A DNA stretch of 64,000 nucleotides from JACMLD01 sp963705285 (GCA_963705285.1 OY970066.1:3906001-3970000); one strand, 5' to 3'. Positions 52,428 through 62,401 are shown, numbered from the stretch's first letter. Translations and numbers: made by a program. The notes: generated by a model from the sequence alone, not told the origin.

Positions 52428-53552
52428 ATGAACATCTATCTAGAAACGATTCTTTCCCTTGTTTTCATCTTTTTCATCTTTAGCATAATTGCCTACATCA
52501 TACAGGAAATTGTGGCCATTAACCTTGAATACCGCGGCAGGCTTTTGTGGCGATCTATGGCGCAACTGCTCGATGGTTTCAGGGTAGCCGGGCGAGGGCT
52601 TGGCAAGAAACCCGGCCTGCTCAATGTTGCCGCCAATACGGACGCGTTGTTTGATCACCCACAAATAAAAACACTCCGGAAGCAACTGGATAAACTGCCG
52701 TCTTATATTCCGTCGTCAAATTTTGCACTGGCGGTCATGGATTTGGTTGGTAAGAACGTGCCGGCTGCGGCAAAAACGGCCGACCTGTTTACGAATATCA
52801 AACTGGCATTACAAAGCCGCCCGGCAGGCAGTCCGGAAATTTATACCGTGCTTGAAAACCTGGTAGCAACTTCCACCGGTATTAAAGAGTTGCAGGAGAA
52901 AATAGAAAACTGGTTCAATGATTATATGACGCGGGTGACGGGCTGGTATAAATCCAATACGGTTATCACTATCCGCATTATTGCCGTGGTGGTAACACTT
53001 TTTTTCAACGTAAATGTACTTAAGCTTACGCGTGAAATTTATACCAATTCTCAGTTGCGTGGCGTATTAACCAGTGCGGCGGAAAATATGCAGGCCAACC
53101 AGCAGTTGATGGATAATTATCTTGGAGAAGGCAGAGCGGCGGCATTTGATTCAATCAAAGCCTATTATGCGCCGCTGCTGGCAGACACCACCAAGAATCC
53201 ACAGCAACAAGCTTCTGTAAAAAAAGCCATGGCCGATGCGCAGGCTGCTGCCCTTGATGTATACAACAGAAAAAGCCGTGCTTCAATAGACACTCTGTAC
53301 AGTAAAATAACGGCTGCGCAAATTCCGCTTGGTTGGAATGGTGGTGTAGTGAATGCTATATTGGTAAAAGATGCCGGCGGAGCTGTTGACGGCGAGCGTA
53401 GTTTCTGGAATATTTTCTGGATGTTACTGGGATGGGCCATTGCAGCAGGATGTATTTCGATGGGCGCACCTTTCTGGTTCGATATGCTCTCCAAACTCGT
53501 AAATGTAAGAAGGGCCGGATTGATACCCGGAAAAGACGCGGTAAAAAAGTAA
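52428..53552 (+). CDS. Three-helix membrane protein of unknown function
   Basis: ATG at 52428 (MNIYLETILSLVFIFFIFSIIAYIIQEI) is preferred to 52404. The 374-residue protein has an N-terminal membrane helix, a cytoplasmic stretch (about 30-165), a second helix (VITIRIIAVVVTLFFNVNVL), a helical loop with MQANQQLMDNYL and a third helix (NIFWMLLGWAIAAGCISMGAPFWFDML followed by SKLVNVR). The GAPFWFD-LxKLVNLR end recurs in many uncharacterised bacterial membrane proteins. A strong terminator lies 21 nt downstream. Confidence 0.6.
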   Translation: MNIYLETILSLVFIFFIFSIIAYIIQEIVAINLEYRGRLLWRSMAQLLDGFRVAGRGLGKKPGLLNVAANTDALFDHPQIKTLRKQLDKLPSYIPSSNFALAVMDLVGKNVPAAAKTADLFTNIKLALQSRPAGSPEIYTVLENLVATSTGIKELQEKIENWFNDYMTRVTGWYKSNTVITIRIIAVVVTLFFNVNVLKLTREIYTNSQLRGVLTSAAENMQANQQLMDNYLGEGRAAAFDSIKAYYAPLLADTTKNPQQQASVKKAMADAQAAALDVYNRKSRASIDTLYSKITAAQIPLGWNGGVVNAILVKDAGGAVDGERSFWNIFWMLLGWAIAAGCISMGAPFWFDMLSKLVNVRRAGLIPGKDAVKK

Positions 53553-53573
53553 TGTCCCTGGCTAATAAAAAAG

Positions 53574-53612
53574 GAAAGTCTTTTGACACGTATCAAAAGA
53601 CTTTCTTTTTTT
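53574..53612 (+). terminator. Rho-independent terminator
   Basis: GAAAGTCTTTTGA, a 6-nt loop and TCAAAAGACTTTC form a perfect 13-bp stem followed by seven T. It ends the membrane-protein transcript before the acyltransferase gene. Confidence 0.9.
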
Positions 53613-53635
53613 AATAATGTATTACTTTCGGGCCT

Positions 53636-54718
53636 ATGCAGAAAACGGATAGCAATGTATTGCAAACCAAACAGCATTTTGATTTGCTTGACGGGTTAAG
53701 AGGTGTGGCGGCTCTGGCTGTGGTGATGTTTCATTTTATGGAAATGGTGTATACAGATTACAGCAAGAACTTTATAGCCCATGGTTTTCTAGCAGTAGAT
53801 TTCTTTTTTTGTTTATCCGGGTTTGTGATAGCATATGCCTATGACAACCGCATTGTTCAAATGGGCAAGGCACAGTTTTTTTGGGCAAGAATCATCAGGT
53901 TACAGCCGCTGGTTATTGCTGGTTCTGTACTCGGTTTGCTGGCTTTTTTGTTTGACCCGTTTGGCGGTCATCCGGAGTTATACAGTGCCGGTAAGATTTT
54001 GCTGCTGTTCGCGTGTTCTATATTCATGATACCTTATGGGGTAATGCCCGATCGTTTCTTTAACCTTTTTGGGTTGAATGCTCCCGCCTGGTCTTTGTTT
54101 TGGGAGTATGTTGCCAATATTCTGTATGCTTTTGTACTATACAAAATTGCCCGGAGGTGGCTGTTGGTGATAACCGTTATTGGAGCGGTATTGCTTTGCA
54201 TGGTTGCTTATAAACAGCAAATGCTGATGGGTGGATGGGGCAAAGATAATTTTTGGGATGGCGGCGCGCGCATTTCATATTCATTTTCTGCCGGCATGCT
54301 GGTCTACCGTTCTGGTTGGATCATTAAATCAAATATTGGTTTTGCCGCATTGGCGCTTCTGCTGGCGGTGTCATTTGTAGTGCCATTCACCACCTGGAAC
54401 TGGCTAACAGAGCCCTTGATAGTGATATTTTACTTCCCATTGTTGGTGGCCCTGGGTGCCGGAGGCCGCCTTACGCCGGGTATGAGAAAAATCTGTGTGT
54501 TTTCGGGCAAGATTTCTTATCCATTGTATATGACGCACTATGCAGGTATCTGGATGTTTGCCAATTATTACAGTAGCTATAAACCCTCCATGCGTAGTTT
54601 GTTTTTTATTATTCCTGGTGGTATGATAGTGTTGGTGTTGCTGGTCTGGGTGGTGATGGTGGCGTATGATATACCCGTGCGTAAGTGGCTAACGCAAAAG
54701 CGTAAACGAATGTTGTAA
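53636..54718 (+). CDS. Acyltransferase 3 family membrane protein (OafA/YrhL-like)
   Basis: The 360-residue protein has about ten membrane helices and the family start LDGLRGVAALAVVMFHFMEM, followed by GFLAVDFFFCLSGFVIAYAYDNRI and FFWARIIRLQPLVIAGS. Members O-acylate sugars of surface polysaccharides, lipids or antibiotics using acyl donors. The His in VVMFH and the Arg of ARIIRL are the typical conserved residues. The target here is not known. Confidence 0.88.
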   Translation: MQKTDSNVLQTKQHFDLLDGLRGVAALAVVMFHFMEMVYTDYSKNFIAHGFLAVDFFFCLSGFVIAYAYDNRIVQMGKAQFFWARIIRLQPLVIAGSVLGLLAFLFDPFGGHPELYSAGKILLLFACSIFMIPYGVMPDRFFNLFGLNAPAWSLFWEYVANILYAFVLYKIARRWLLVITVIGAVLLCMVAYKQQMLMGGWGKDNFWDGGARISYSFSAGMLVYRSGWIIKSNIGFAALALLLAVSFVVPFTTWNWLTEPLIVIFYFPLLVALGAGGRLTPGMRKICVFSGKISYPLYMTHYAGIWMFANYYSSYKPSMRSLFFIIPGGMIVLVLLVWVVMVAYDIPVRKWLTQKRKRML

Positions 54719-54749
54719 CGACGCGGCGTGTTGGCGACGCTTTCTGTGA

Positions 54750-55054
54750 CGTCATTGCGAGCCGCCATTTAGGTCATCACTTATTAGTGACCTGCGCGGC
54801 GAAGGAATCTGCTTTCACAATATCATGCAGTTGAACAAAAGTGCTAACGCATTATGCATAATACACTCGGAAATGAATGTGATGTCGTGAGATTGCTTCA
54901 CCGCCGCATCTCTCTGTTATTGCCCATTTCACACTAGCGGTTCGCAACGACGACGCGGCGTGTTGGCGACGCTTTCTGTGGCGTCATTGCGAGCTGCTTC
55001 ACCGCCGCATCTCTCTTTTATTGCACATTTCACACTGGCGGTTCGCAACGACGA
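54750..55054 (-). repeat. Inverted full copy plus deleted copy of the ~206-bp element
   Basis: The full copy lies at 54750-54953 (204 bp; starts CGTCATTGCGAGCCGCC, ends GCGGTTCGCAACGACG). Reverse-complemented, it aligns with the copies at 10.4-11.3 kb, including the core TGCGTTAGCACTTTT. A second copy at 54982-55054 has an internal deletion that joins the left end directly to the right inner arm. A spacer with ACGCGGCGTGTTGGCGACGC precedes each. Confidence 0.8.
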
Positions 55055-55123
55055 CGCGGATGGCGATTGCTTAGCGAATCCCGTCATTGCGAGCCGATTT
55101 CATGATTAGCGTACCACCATCTC

Positions 55124-55846
55124 TTAGAGCCCGCCATTCAATATAAACCTAATCTGCACTTTTGCAGTTGAATCAGTCGCGGCCGGATTGCCTACCAACA
55201 TAACTGTATACACCTTTTTCTCTTCCAGGTTAATGGTGCGGTTGAGATGAATGCTGTTTTCATTATTGGCGCCAATAACCGCATCGCCCGCAGGTATGGC
55301 AACAAACGGCGACACCGTTGTGAAAGCGGCATTGTCATTCACGATATTGGTACCACCGGAGATAATGGATACATTTGGCTTACTGGAATCGGGGATGGCA
55401 TTGATATACCTGATGTATGCCGAACCATTGGTTGCTGTAAGGCTTTCCACATTATCATTTACCACCAGGTTCTGGTATGTACCATTATTACCCACTACAA
55501 ACAAGGTGTAATATTTACTGGTATCAAAACTGTATTGGCTGCTGATAAACGGGCTGCTGTTATTATCAAAAGTTTCGATGCTGCGCGTGCCTGGATAAAT
55601 AGAGAGATAATTACCGGTATAGCCTGTATAACCTATCGGCGATGAAACAAGACTGTTGCCTGAAAGACTTACACCGATCGCCGATTTATCGGGCGCCAGG
55701 TTAAAGGCCATCAAACCCGCTGCCGGCGTATTGGGAATATTGTCGTTGGATTTCTTACAGGCAGTAAAAAATAAACCACTACCCACCAGGCAAAAAATAA
55801 TAAAGGAGTACATTGACCGGCTTAATTTTCTGTTCGTTGCACGCAT
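55124..55846 (-). CDS. DUF4397 lipoprotein
   Basis: The 240-residue protein has a basic start, a hydrophobic stretch and a lipobox LFFTAC (Cys30). The mature part has strands typical of DUF4397: IGVSLSGNSLVS, YTGYTGNYLSIYPGTRSIETF, YYTLFVVG and AYIRYINAIPDSSKPNVSI, KVYTVMLVGNPAA. The family is common and uncharacterised in Bacteroidota surfaces. It is placed next to a repeat-rich gap and stands alone on its strand. Confidence 0.82.
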   Translation of the reverse strand: MRATNRKLSRSMYSFIIFCLVGSGLFFTACKKSNDNIPNTPAAGLMAFNLAPDKSAIGVSLSGNSLVSSPIGYTGYTGNYLSIYPGTRSIETFDNNSSPFISSQYSFDTSKYYTLFVVGNNGTYQNLVVNDNVESLTATNGSAYIRYINAIPDSSKPNVSIISGGTNIVNDNAAFTTVSPFVAIPAGDAVIGANNENSIHLNRTINLEEKKVYTVMLVGNPAATDSTAKVQIRFILNGGL

Positions 55847-56038
55847 GGTTGTATTTTTAATTGTTATTTAATGTAGCTGCTATTTTCGCTTCAGATAAGA
55901 GTTCACTTATTAAGAAAAAATAATGCCGGAGAGGTTCCTAACTATGAAAAATATCGCTTCGAAATGTTAAATCGAAGAACAAAAAATTCAGGCATAATAT
56001 TAGAATGAGAAACTATAATCTTCATATAAATCACAGCC

Positions 56039-57514
56039 ATGGAGCAATTATACGTTAGCGCATTAACCGGCATCATCAACCGAAATGATAACCGTTTTGA
56101 AGAATGGAATAACCGCGATGCCAACACCAGGGTAAAAGGAAATCCGGATGGTATTATACCTGTTCAATCTACACAACAACTTATTCCCGTACTGCAGGAA
56201 TTGGTGGATCAAAAAAAACGTATCGCCGTACGCTGCGGTGGTCATTGCCTGGAAAACTTTGTGACCGATCCTGAAATTGAGTTGGTGATTGACATATCAG
56301 GCATGAAGGGTATCCGGTTTGATGCTGCTAAGGACGCGTACGAAATTATGGCAGGCAATACCCTGGGAGAAGTGCATGAAAAACTATATAATGAGTGGGG
56401 TGTGTTTCTTCCTTCCGGAGAGCATCCGGATATTGGCATGGGGGGTCATATACCAGGTGGCGCCTTTGGGTTTTTCTGCCGTAAATACGGGCTGGGTGTT
56501 GACTACTTATACGCGGTTGAAGTTGTTTCGGTTAACCGAAACCGTGAGGTGATAACTACCATTGCTACTGCTGATAAAAACGATCCCAACCATCAATTGT
56601 GGTGGGCGCATACTGGTGGCGGTGCAGGTAATTTTGGAATTGTTACCCGCTACTGGTTCCGCAACCTGCCAACGGCACCGGAATTTGTGGAGACTGCCGA
56701 ACTGGAATGGGAATGGAAAAATATTGATGAAGCTGGCTTTCAGCAACTGCTTACCAATTTTGGCAACTGGTGCCTGAATAACAGTCACCCGGAAGACAGC
56801 GCTAACACATTGTTTGCTACGCTGCATTGTTTTAGTGCCCTTGCCGGCAATATCAAACTAAAAGCGGTATTGTGCGACCAGCCAACGGCGGGTGAACTGT
56901 TGCGCGAAATTATGGAAGCATTGGCGCACGGACATCATATACCGGTATCGCTTATCCGAAAAAAAATGCGGTGGCTTGATTTTGTGTTACAACCATTTCC
57001 GGACATTTTTACCGGAGGTAAGGCTGCATTTAAAGTAAAGGATGCTTTTCTGCTGAAACCATTTACCACTGACCAAATCAAAGTGGCCTACGACCACCTC
57101 ACCAACGCAAACGATACACCCGGCGCGTTCATTGGAATGGCTAGTTATGGTTGTGCCGTTAATAACGTGGCAACATATACCACTGCCGCAGTGCAACGCA
57201 ATGCTATCATGGACATTGCCTGCAGCGCCGGATGGCAGGATGCTGCAGACGAGCAAAAACACCTTGAATGGGTGCGCAGGTGTTATGCTGATTTGTTTGC
57301 GCTAACAGGTGGCGTTCCGGTGCCCAATGAAACAACAGGTGGTTGCATGATTGCACATCCCGATAATGATATGGCCAATACAGCATGGAACAAATCCGGG
57401 CTTCCCTGGCATGTATTTTATTATCAGCGAAACTATCCGCTATTGCAGGCTGTAAAAACTACCTGGGACCCCAACAACATTTTCCGTCATGCATTATCTG
57501 TTCAGCCGGGGTAA
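56039..57514 (+). CDS. FAD-linked oxidase with BBE domain (berberine-bridge-like)
   Basis: The 491-residue protein has an FAD-binding domain starting near residue 35, with AVRCGGHCLENF. His69 is at the usual flavinylation position, and GEHPDIGMGGHIPGGAFGFFCRKYG follows. The second Cys link typical of plant berberine bridge enzymes is not clearly present, so a single covalent bond is likelier. The BBE motif is at the C-terminus (YYQRNYPLLQAVKTTWDPNNIFRH). It oxidises an alcohol or sugar with oxygen. There is no signal peptide. Confidence 0.82.
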   Translation: MEQLYVSALTGIINRNDNRFEEWNNRDANTRVKGNPDGIIPVQSTQQLIPVLQELVDQKKRIAVRCGGHCLENFVTDPEIELVIDISGMKGIRFDAAKDAYEIMAGNTLGEVHEKLYNEWGVFLPSGEHPDIGMGGHIPGGAFGFFCRKYGLGVDYLYAVEVVSVNRNREVITTIATADKNDPNHQLWWAHTGGGAGNFGIVTRYWFRNLPTAPEFVETAELEWEWKNIDEAGFQQLLTNFGNWCLNNSHPEDSANTLFATLHCFSALAGNIKLKAVLCDQPTAGELLREIMEALAHGHHIPVSLIRKKMRWLDFVLQPFPDIFTGGKAAFKVKDAFLLKPFTTDQIKVAYDHLTNANDTPGAFIGMASYGCAVNNVATYTTAAVQRNAIMDIACSAGWQDAADEQKHLEWVRRCYADLFALTGGVPVPNETTGGCMIAHPDNDMANTAWNKSGLPWHVFYYQRNYPLLQAVKTTWDPNNIFRHALSVQPG

Positions 57515-57638
57515 AAACGCTGATCGCTGATTTGATAATCGCTGATTTGTTTGTTCAAAAATCCACCGAAAATTTTAGCCTGCTTGCGAAATGCGGTTTA
57601 TTTTTATGCATTGCCAATAACCGTAAACATTTTTCATC

Positions 57639-58310
57639 ATGACAGTTCAACAAGCGCTTGCTGCACTTAAACCACTTGGTAACGAAAAAATGCGCCTGCA
57701 CAATAAAAAATATGGTGCGGGCGATAACCAGTTCGGCCTCAAAATGGGCGACATCCGCAAGGTAGCGGCGGGCATTAAAAAGAAAGACAATGACCTGGCG
57801 AAGGCCTTGTGGAAAACAGAAAATTTGGATGCCATGTTTTTGGCGGCACTGGTGGCAGATCCAAAAACACTTACGGCTGATGAACTGGATGCCATGGTGA
57901 AATCAAACAATTTTGCGCATGTGGCCGACTGGCTGAATTCATACGTGGTAAAAGAATTTCCTGGCAAGGAAGAGCTACGCAAGAAATGGATGAAAGATAA
58001 AAATAAATGGGCAGCCCGCGCAGGCTGGAGCCTTACCAGCGGCCGCATAGCAAGAGAACCGGAAGGAATTGATATTGCTGCACTGTTAGATAGAATAGAA
58101 AAGGAAATGCCGGGTGCGCCAACAGAAACACAATGGACCATGAACACCGCATTGGCGTATATCGGAATTCACCACGCTTCCTACCGTAAACGTGCACTCG
58201 CTATCGGTGAAAAGTTGGGTATTTTCCGCGATTATCCTGTTTCGAAAGGTTGCACGTCACCATTTGCGCCGATTTGGATAAATGAAATGGTAAGCCGGCA
58301 GTCGGTGTAG
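57639..58310 (+). CDS. AlkD-like DNA alkylation repair protein
   Basis: The 223-residue protein consists of HEAT-like helical repeats with KYGAGDNQFGLKMGDIRKVA, AALVADPKTL, WLNSYVVKEF, WAARAGWSL and ALAYIGIHHASYRKRALAIGEKLG. This fits DNA alkylation repair proteins of the AlkD group, which remove alkylated bases without flipping. The length is typical. The remaining 3' context is a repeat array. Confidence 0.8.
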   Translation: MTVQQALAALKPLGNEKMRLHNKKYGAGDNQFGLKMGDIRKVAAGIKKKDNDLAKALWKTENLDAMFLAALVADPKTLTADELDAMVKSNNFAHVADWLNSYVVKEFPGKEELRKKWMKDKNKWAARAGWSLTSGRIAREPEGIDIAALLDRIEKEMPGAPTETQWTMNTALAYIGIHHASYRKRALAIGEKLGIFRDYPVSKGCTSPFAPIWINEMVSRQSV

Positions 58311-58430
58311 ATTATTTTAAATTTTGTATTTTAAATTTTAAATGGCCACAGCTGCGGCTCTTTTTTACCACAGAGGACAGGGGGTTTTTCACGGAGGTAC
58401 AGAGTTTATTTTGAATGGTGAATTTTAAAT

Positions 58431-59418
58431 TAGAATTAGGCATATTAAGCTCTTCGTAAAGGTAATGCTTTGTTGTAACTAAATATTGTAGTATTTTCAT
58501 GCTAAATATATTAGGTATGTTTCAAGGTATTAACGCAATAGAATTTGCGCGTTGTTTTCCTGATAACGAATCTTGTTTGCGTTATTTGGATGACCATAAA
58601 TGGAAATTCGGCTACCAATGCAAGCACTGTGGGTGCGAGAAATATATAAAAGGTAAAACAGGATTTCATCGCAGATGCCAGCAGTGCGGATATGATGAAA
58701 GTGTGACGGCAAACACGCTTTTTCATGACATCCGTTTACCGTTATTAAAAGCGTTTCACATGCTGTTTCGCCTTACCACCAAAAAGAAAGGGATGTCTAC
58801 AGTAGAACTGGCGGGTGAGGTGGGCGTTCAGCAGAAAACTGCCTGGCTGTTTAAGCGCAAAGTGCAGTTAGCAATGAGTGAAGCCGCTGCGTTACAAAAC
58901 AATGTTGATGTTGACGAGTTCATTCTCGGGGCCAGAAATAAGGGGCAGCACGGCCGAAAAATTGATAAAAAAAAAGCCGCGTTAATAGCCCTTGAACTGC
59001 TGGGTAATGGAAAAGTCGGCAATATATTTATGAACCCGATAGAAAATTGCAAAGCTGACACTTTACGATATGCCCTGAAAAAAGGGGTGTCGGCATCAGC
59101 TAAAATAAGAACCGATGACTATCAGCCTTACAAAACTTTAAGCACGGAAATGGACATCACGCAAATAAGGTCATTAAAAGGAAGAAATTTCAAAGAACTG
59201 CATATTCAAATCATGCTTTTCAAAAGCTGGATGCGAGGAATACACCACAAATGTTCTAATGACCACTTTTTTGCATACTGCAATGAATACAGTTATCGGT
59301 TCAACAATAGAAACGGTCGCAAGAAAATATTTGAGGTATTGATCAAAAGAATGCTACACATAAATCCGCATCCTTATCCAATACTAAAAACATTAAGCGC
59401 TTATTCTACCTAATTCTA
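58431..59418 (+). mobile_element. IS1595-family insertion sequence with 8-bp target duplication
   Basis: The element is 988 bp. Terminal inverted repeats are TAGAATTAGGCATATTAAGC on the left and, reversed, TAGAATTAGGTAGAATAAGC on the right, 17 of 20 matching. The 8-bp target duplication TTTTAAAT flanks it exactly at 58423-58430 and 59419-59426. IS1595 elements typically duplicate 8 bp. One transposase gene occupies most of it. Confidence 0.9.
58499..59413 (+). CDS. IS1595-family transposase
   Basis: The 304-residue protein (or 298 from ATG at 58517) begins with a zinc-ribbon (CKHCGCEKY...CQQCGYDES). A DDE/N-type catalytic core follows: VDVDEFILGARNKGQHGRK, KIRTDDYQPY and HHKCSNDHFFAYCNEYSYRFNNR near the end. 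This matches ISXO2-like transposases of the IS1595 family. It appears full length and uninterrupted. Intact ends and an exact target duplication suggest a recent insertion. Confidence 0.92.
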   Translation: MLNILGMFQGINAIEFARCFPDNESCLRYLDDHKWKFGYQCKHCGCEKYIKGKTGFHRRCQQCGYDESVTANTLFHDIRLPLLKAFHMLFRLTTKKKGMSTVELAGEVGVQQKTAWLFKRKVQLAMSEAAALQNNVDVDEFILGARNKGQHGRKIDKKKAALIALELLGNGKVGNIFMNPIENCKADTLRYALKKGVSASAKIRTDDYQPYKTLSTEMDITQIRSLKGRNFKELHIQIMLFKSWMRGIHHKCSNDHFFAYCNEYSYRFNNRNGRKKIFEVLIKRMLHINPHPYPILKTLSAYST

Positions 59419-59595
59419 TTTTAAATTTTGAATTACATCAGCCGCCCTCATTTTACCACAGAGGACAGGAGGTTTTCACAGAGGTACACAGTTTTATTTT
59501 GAATGTTGAATTTTAAATTTTGAATTACATCAGCCGACCTCATTTTACCACAGAGGAGGGGAGGTGTTTCACGGAGGTACACAGTTTTATTTTGA

Positions 59596-59769
59596 ATGTT
59601 GAATTTAAAATTATCAGTGTCGGGCAAAACTAACTCGTTATACGGAGACCTAGTTGTAGCAAAGGTTTTCAGAGATTTAAACCAGCGGGGAATTGCAGTT
59701 GTAAGACCTGATACCAGTACGCTTGGAGATGCCTCGTTTTTCCGTGAGCTTTGTACAGAAGTTGAATGA
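59596..59769 (+). pseudogene. 3' remnant of an unrecognised gene in the repeat array
   Basis: An open frame reading SVSGKTNSLYGDLVVAKV and FRDLNQRGIAVVRPDTSTLGD, ending CTEVE and TGA, looks like real protein. Its first seven codons come from the repeat unit (ATG in TTGAATGTTGAA), so only the 3' end remains, joined by recombination. No family is recognised. Confidence 0.4.
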
Positions 59770-60279
59770 TGCGATGGCTGAAAGACCTACTGCTGCTCAA
59801 TTACAGGGGAAAAGGAAAACGCAGCATCGAAAAGCGTACGAGCGCCCGGCCGGCCTGAGGCCATCGGATTAGGAGGTTTGAGAATTTAACCGGGTATGAG
59901 TTATTTAAATTTTGAAATGCACTATATGCGGCTTTTTTTACCACAGAGGACAGGAGGTTTTCACAGAGGTACACAGTTTTATTTTGAATGTTGAATTTTA
60001 AATTTTGAATGATCTGCGAATCTGCGGCTCTTTTCACCACAGAGGACGGGAGGTCTTCACGGAGGTACACAGTTTTATTTTGAATTTTGAATTATCTGCG
60101 AATCTGCGGCTCTTTTTACCACAGAGGAGGGGATGTTTTCACAGAGGTACACAGTTTTATTTTGAATGTTGAATTTTAAATTTTGAATGATCTGCGAATC
60201 TGCGGCAATTTTACCAATAGGCCCGGAGGATTTCAACAAAGTAGACCTAAAGATTTGGACTTTTGATTTTTGACTTTAT

Positions 60280-62394
60280 TCAGACAAGTAACTTATCCGG
60301 TGTTATGGGCAAAGTTCTTATCCTTTTGCCTGTGGCATTGAACACTGCATTGGCAATGGCAGCAGCAACACCTACAATAGCTACTTCGCCAATACCCTTG
60401 ATGCCCATGCGGTTTACCACAGTATCTTTCTCGTCAATAAAAATGGTATCGATAGTGCCCACATCCAGGTTAGATGGCACATGATAGTCTGCAAACGTGC
60501 GCGTAATGAAATTGCCCCATCGTTCATCTATTAACGATTCTTCTGTTAATGCCATACCAATTCCCCAGGTAACACCGCCAATGATCTGCGACCGCGCAGT
60601 TTTTTGATTTAAAATTTTACCTGCGGCCGTGGCGGCTACAAAATGTTTAACCCGTACCATACCGGTATGATTGTTTACCCAGACCTCGGCAAAATTAGCG
60701 TTGAATGCATTGCACGAATATTTCTCCGCCTCAGGCAGCGGTTTTGCGTTTACCCGTGACTGGTAGTTGGTTATATTTTCGCTAATCATTAGTTGCGCAG
60801 CGGTGGGTTTTACAAAAAACTGTTTGCCCGATTTGGCGATCAGTTCTTCTGTAAGCTTGTTACATGCATCATTGACCGCATTCGCAAAACTGGCGGCGCC
60901 TACTGAGCCCACAGACCCTGCAGCCGGTGGCAAATCAGAATCGCCGATGCGCACAGTAATTTGTTTTACGGGTATGCCTAAACCATCTGCTGCGGTTTGC
61001 GCCAGTATGGTGTTGGTGCCCGTTCCCAAATCAGATGCTGCCAGTTCTATTACAGCGGTTACTTCTTTTCCTTTTTTGGTGAGCATTATATTGGCAGACG
61101 TTTCTCTTTGCCGCGATGGGTAGGTACCGCACGCCAGGCCATAGCCAATAGAATAATCTCCCTGAATATTTTGCCCGGGCAGGGCTTTGCGCTTTTGCCA
61201 GCCAATGGCCGCAGCACCTTCTTTTAAACATTGCACCAGTGAGCGCGACGACCAGGGTTTGCTGTTGGATGGATCTTTTGACGGTTCATTGTTCAATCGA
61301 AGCGCAAGAGGATCAATGCCCAGTTGATGCGCCAGTTCATCCATGGCAGATTCCAATGCAAAGCTGCCGGTGGCTTTACCCGGACCCCGGGTGTACGTGG
61401 GCAGAATGATATTCATGGGTATGAGGCGGTAGCTGATCAACGCGTTGGGCGTATCATACAATAATTTGGAACAGTCGCCGCAGGGTTCTGCAAATTCACT
61501 ATCAATAGCGGTATGCTGAACAGTTTCATGACTGAGTGAAGTCAGTTTTCCGTCTTTGGTAGCAGAAAGCCGCAACCGTTGTTTATTTTTTTGCCGCAGC
61601 CCAACAGAATTAAACATTTGCTGGCGGGTAAGTGCCAGCTTTACGGGACGATTAACTGCTTTGGCTGCTACGGCTGCCAGCACCAGGTTGGCCCATTGCC
61701 CGCCTTTTGATCCAAAACCGCCGCCAATAAAGGGTGTAACAATGCGCACACTGTCTGGGGGTATACCCAGTGTATTAGCCGCGGCAGATTGGGCGCCGTT
61801 TACAATTTGAGACGCGTTATAAAGAATGAGTTTTCCACCTTCCCAAACGGCAATGGTAGCATGAGGTTCCATAGGGTGATGGTGGTAAACAGGGGTACTG
61901 TATATTGCATCTACTTTGTACGCTGCGTTGCTGAATGCAGCAGAGGCATCGCCACGCACAGTATCCGGATTGTCTTTTGGTGTAACCGCATCGCCCTCCA
62001 ATTTTTCAATGGCTACCGATGGTTTGCTTGTATTGTATTCCACTTTGATCAGTTGTGCCGCGTGCCGGGCCTGTTCAAACGTTTCCGCTACCACCATTCC
62101 AATATGCTGGCCATAAAATTTTATTTCTTCGCTTTGCAACAATGCTCCACCGCGTAAACCTCCTTTGACATTTAACTTCTGTACATTTTTATGGGTAATA
62201 ATGCTCAGTACGCCTGGTGATTTTTCTGCTGCTGCGGTATCGATAGATGCAATGGTGCCGGCGGCAATGGTGCTTTTAAAAAGTACGGCGTAGGCAATGT
62301 TTTTAACGGCATAATCGGTGGCATAAGGTGCTGCGCCGGTAACTTTTAAAATGCCGTCTACACGGTTTATAGGTTGACCCAATGATTGCTCCAT
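60280..62394 (-). CDS. Molybdopterin-binding subunit of an aldehyde/xanthine oxidoreductase (PaoC-like)
   Basis: ATG at 62394 (MEQSLGQPINRVDGILKVTGAAPYATDYAVKN) is the real start; the frame to 62454 only translates heptameric GTGTTGA repeats. The 704-residue protein has the large-subunit motifs: GALLQSEEIKFYGQHIGMVVAETFEQA, PFIGGGFGSKGGQWANLVLAAVAA, RGPGKATGSFALESAMDELAHQLGIDPLALRLNNE and AASDLGTGTNTILAQTAADGLG, with the active-site Glu in the C-terminal GIKGIGEVAIV. It binds the molybdenum cofactor and hydroxylates aldehydes or heterocycles. No signal peptide is seen; the usual export signal, if any, would be on the 2Fe-2S subunit, which is cut here. Confidence 0.88.
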   Translation of the reverse strand: MEQSLGQPINRVDGILKVTGAAPYATDYAVKNIAYAVLFKSTIAAGTIASIDTAAAEKSPGVLSIITHKNVQKLNVKGGLRGGALLQSEEIKFYGQHIGMVVAETFEQARHAAQLIKVEYNTSKPSVAIEKLEGDAVTPKDNPDTVRGDASAAFSNAAYKVDAIYSTPVYHHHPMEPHATIAVWEGGKLILYNASQIVNGAQSAAANTLGIPPDSVRIVTPFIGGGFGSKGGQWANLVLAAVAAKAVNRPVKLALTRQQMFNSVGLRQKNKQRLRLSATKDGKLTSLSHETVQHTAIDSEFAEPCGDCSKLLYDTPNALISYRLIPMNIILPTYTRGPGKATGSFALESAMDELAHQLGIDPLALRLNNEPSKDPSNSKPWSSRSLVQCLKEGAAAIGWQKRKALPGQNIQGDYSIGYGLACGTYPSRQRETSANIMLTKKGKEVTAVIELAASDLGTGTNTILAQTAADGLGIPVKQITVRIGDSDLPPAAGSVGSVGAASFANAVNDACNKLTEELIAKSGKQFFVKPTAAQLMISENITNYQSRVNAKPLPEAEKYSCNAFNANFAEVWVNNHTGMVRVKHFVAATAAGKILNQKTARSQIIGGVTWGIGMALTEESLIDERWGNFITRTFADYHVPSNLDVGTIDTIFIDEKDTVVNRMGIKGIGEVAIVGVAAAIANAVFNATGKRIRTLPITPDKLLV

Positions 62395-62401
62395 ATCTTG
62401 T

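Larger units (their letters stand above)
58311..60260 (+). repeat. Array of ~83-95 bp units (TTTTACCACAGAGG...) with heptads, split by an IS
   Basis: TTTTACCACAGAGG or variants start near 58363, 59451, 59543, 59936, 60031, 60114 and 60209 (last degenerate). Each unit holds GAGG, TTCACAGAGGTACAC, a TTTTATTTTGAATGTTGAA stretch and period-7 TTTTAAA/TTTTGAA units. The IS1595 element (58431-59418) entered one unit. A short coding remnant (59596-59769) and about 150 bp of unrelated sequence interrupt the array. Confidence 0.8.
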
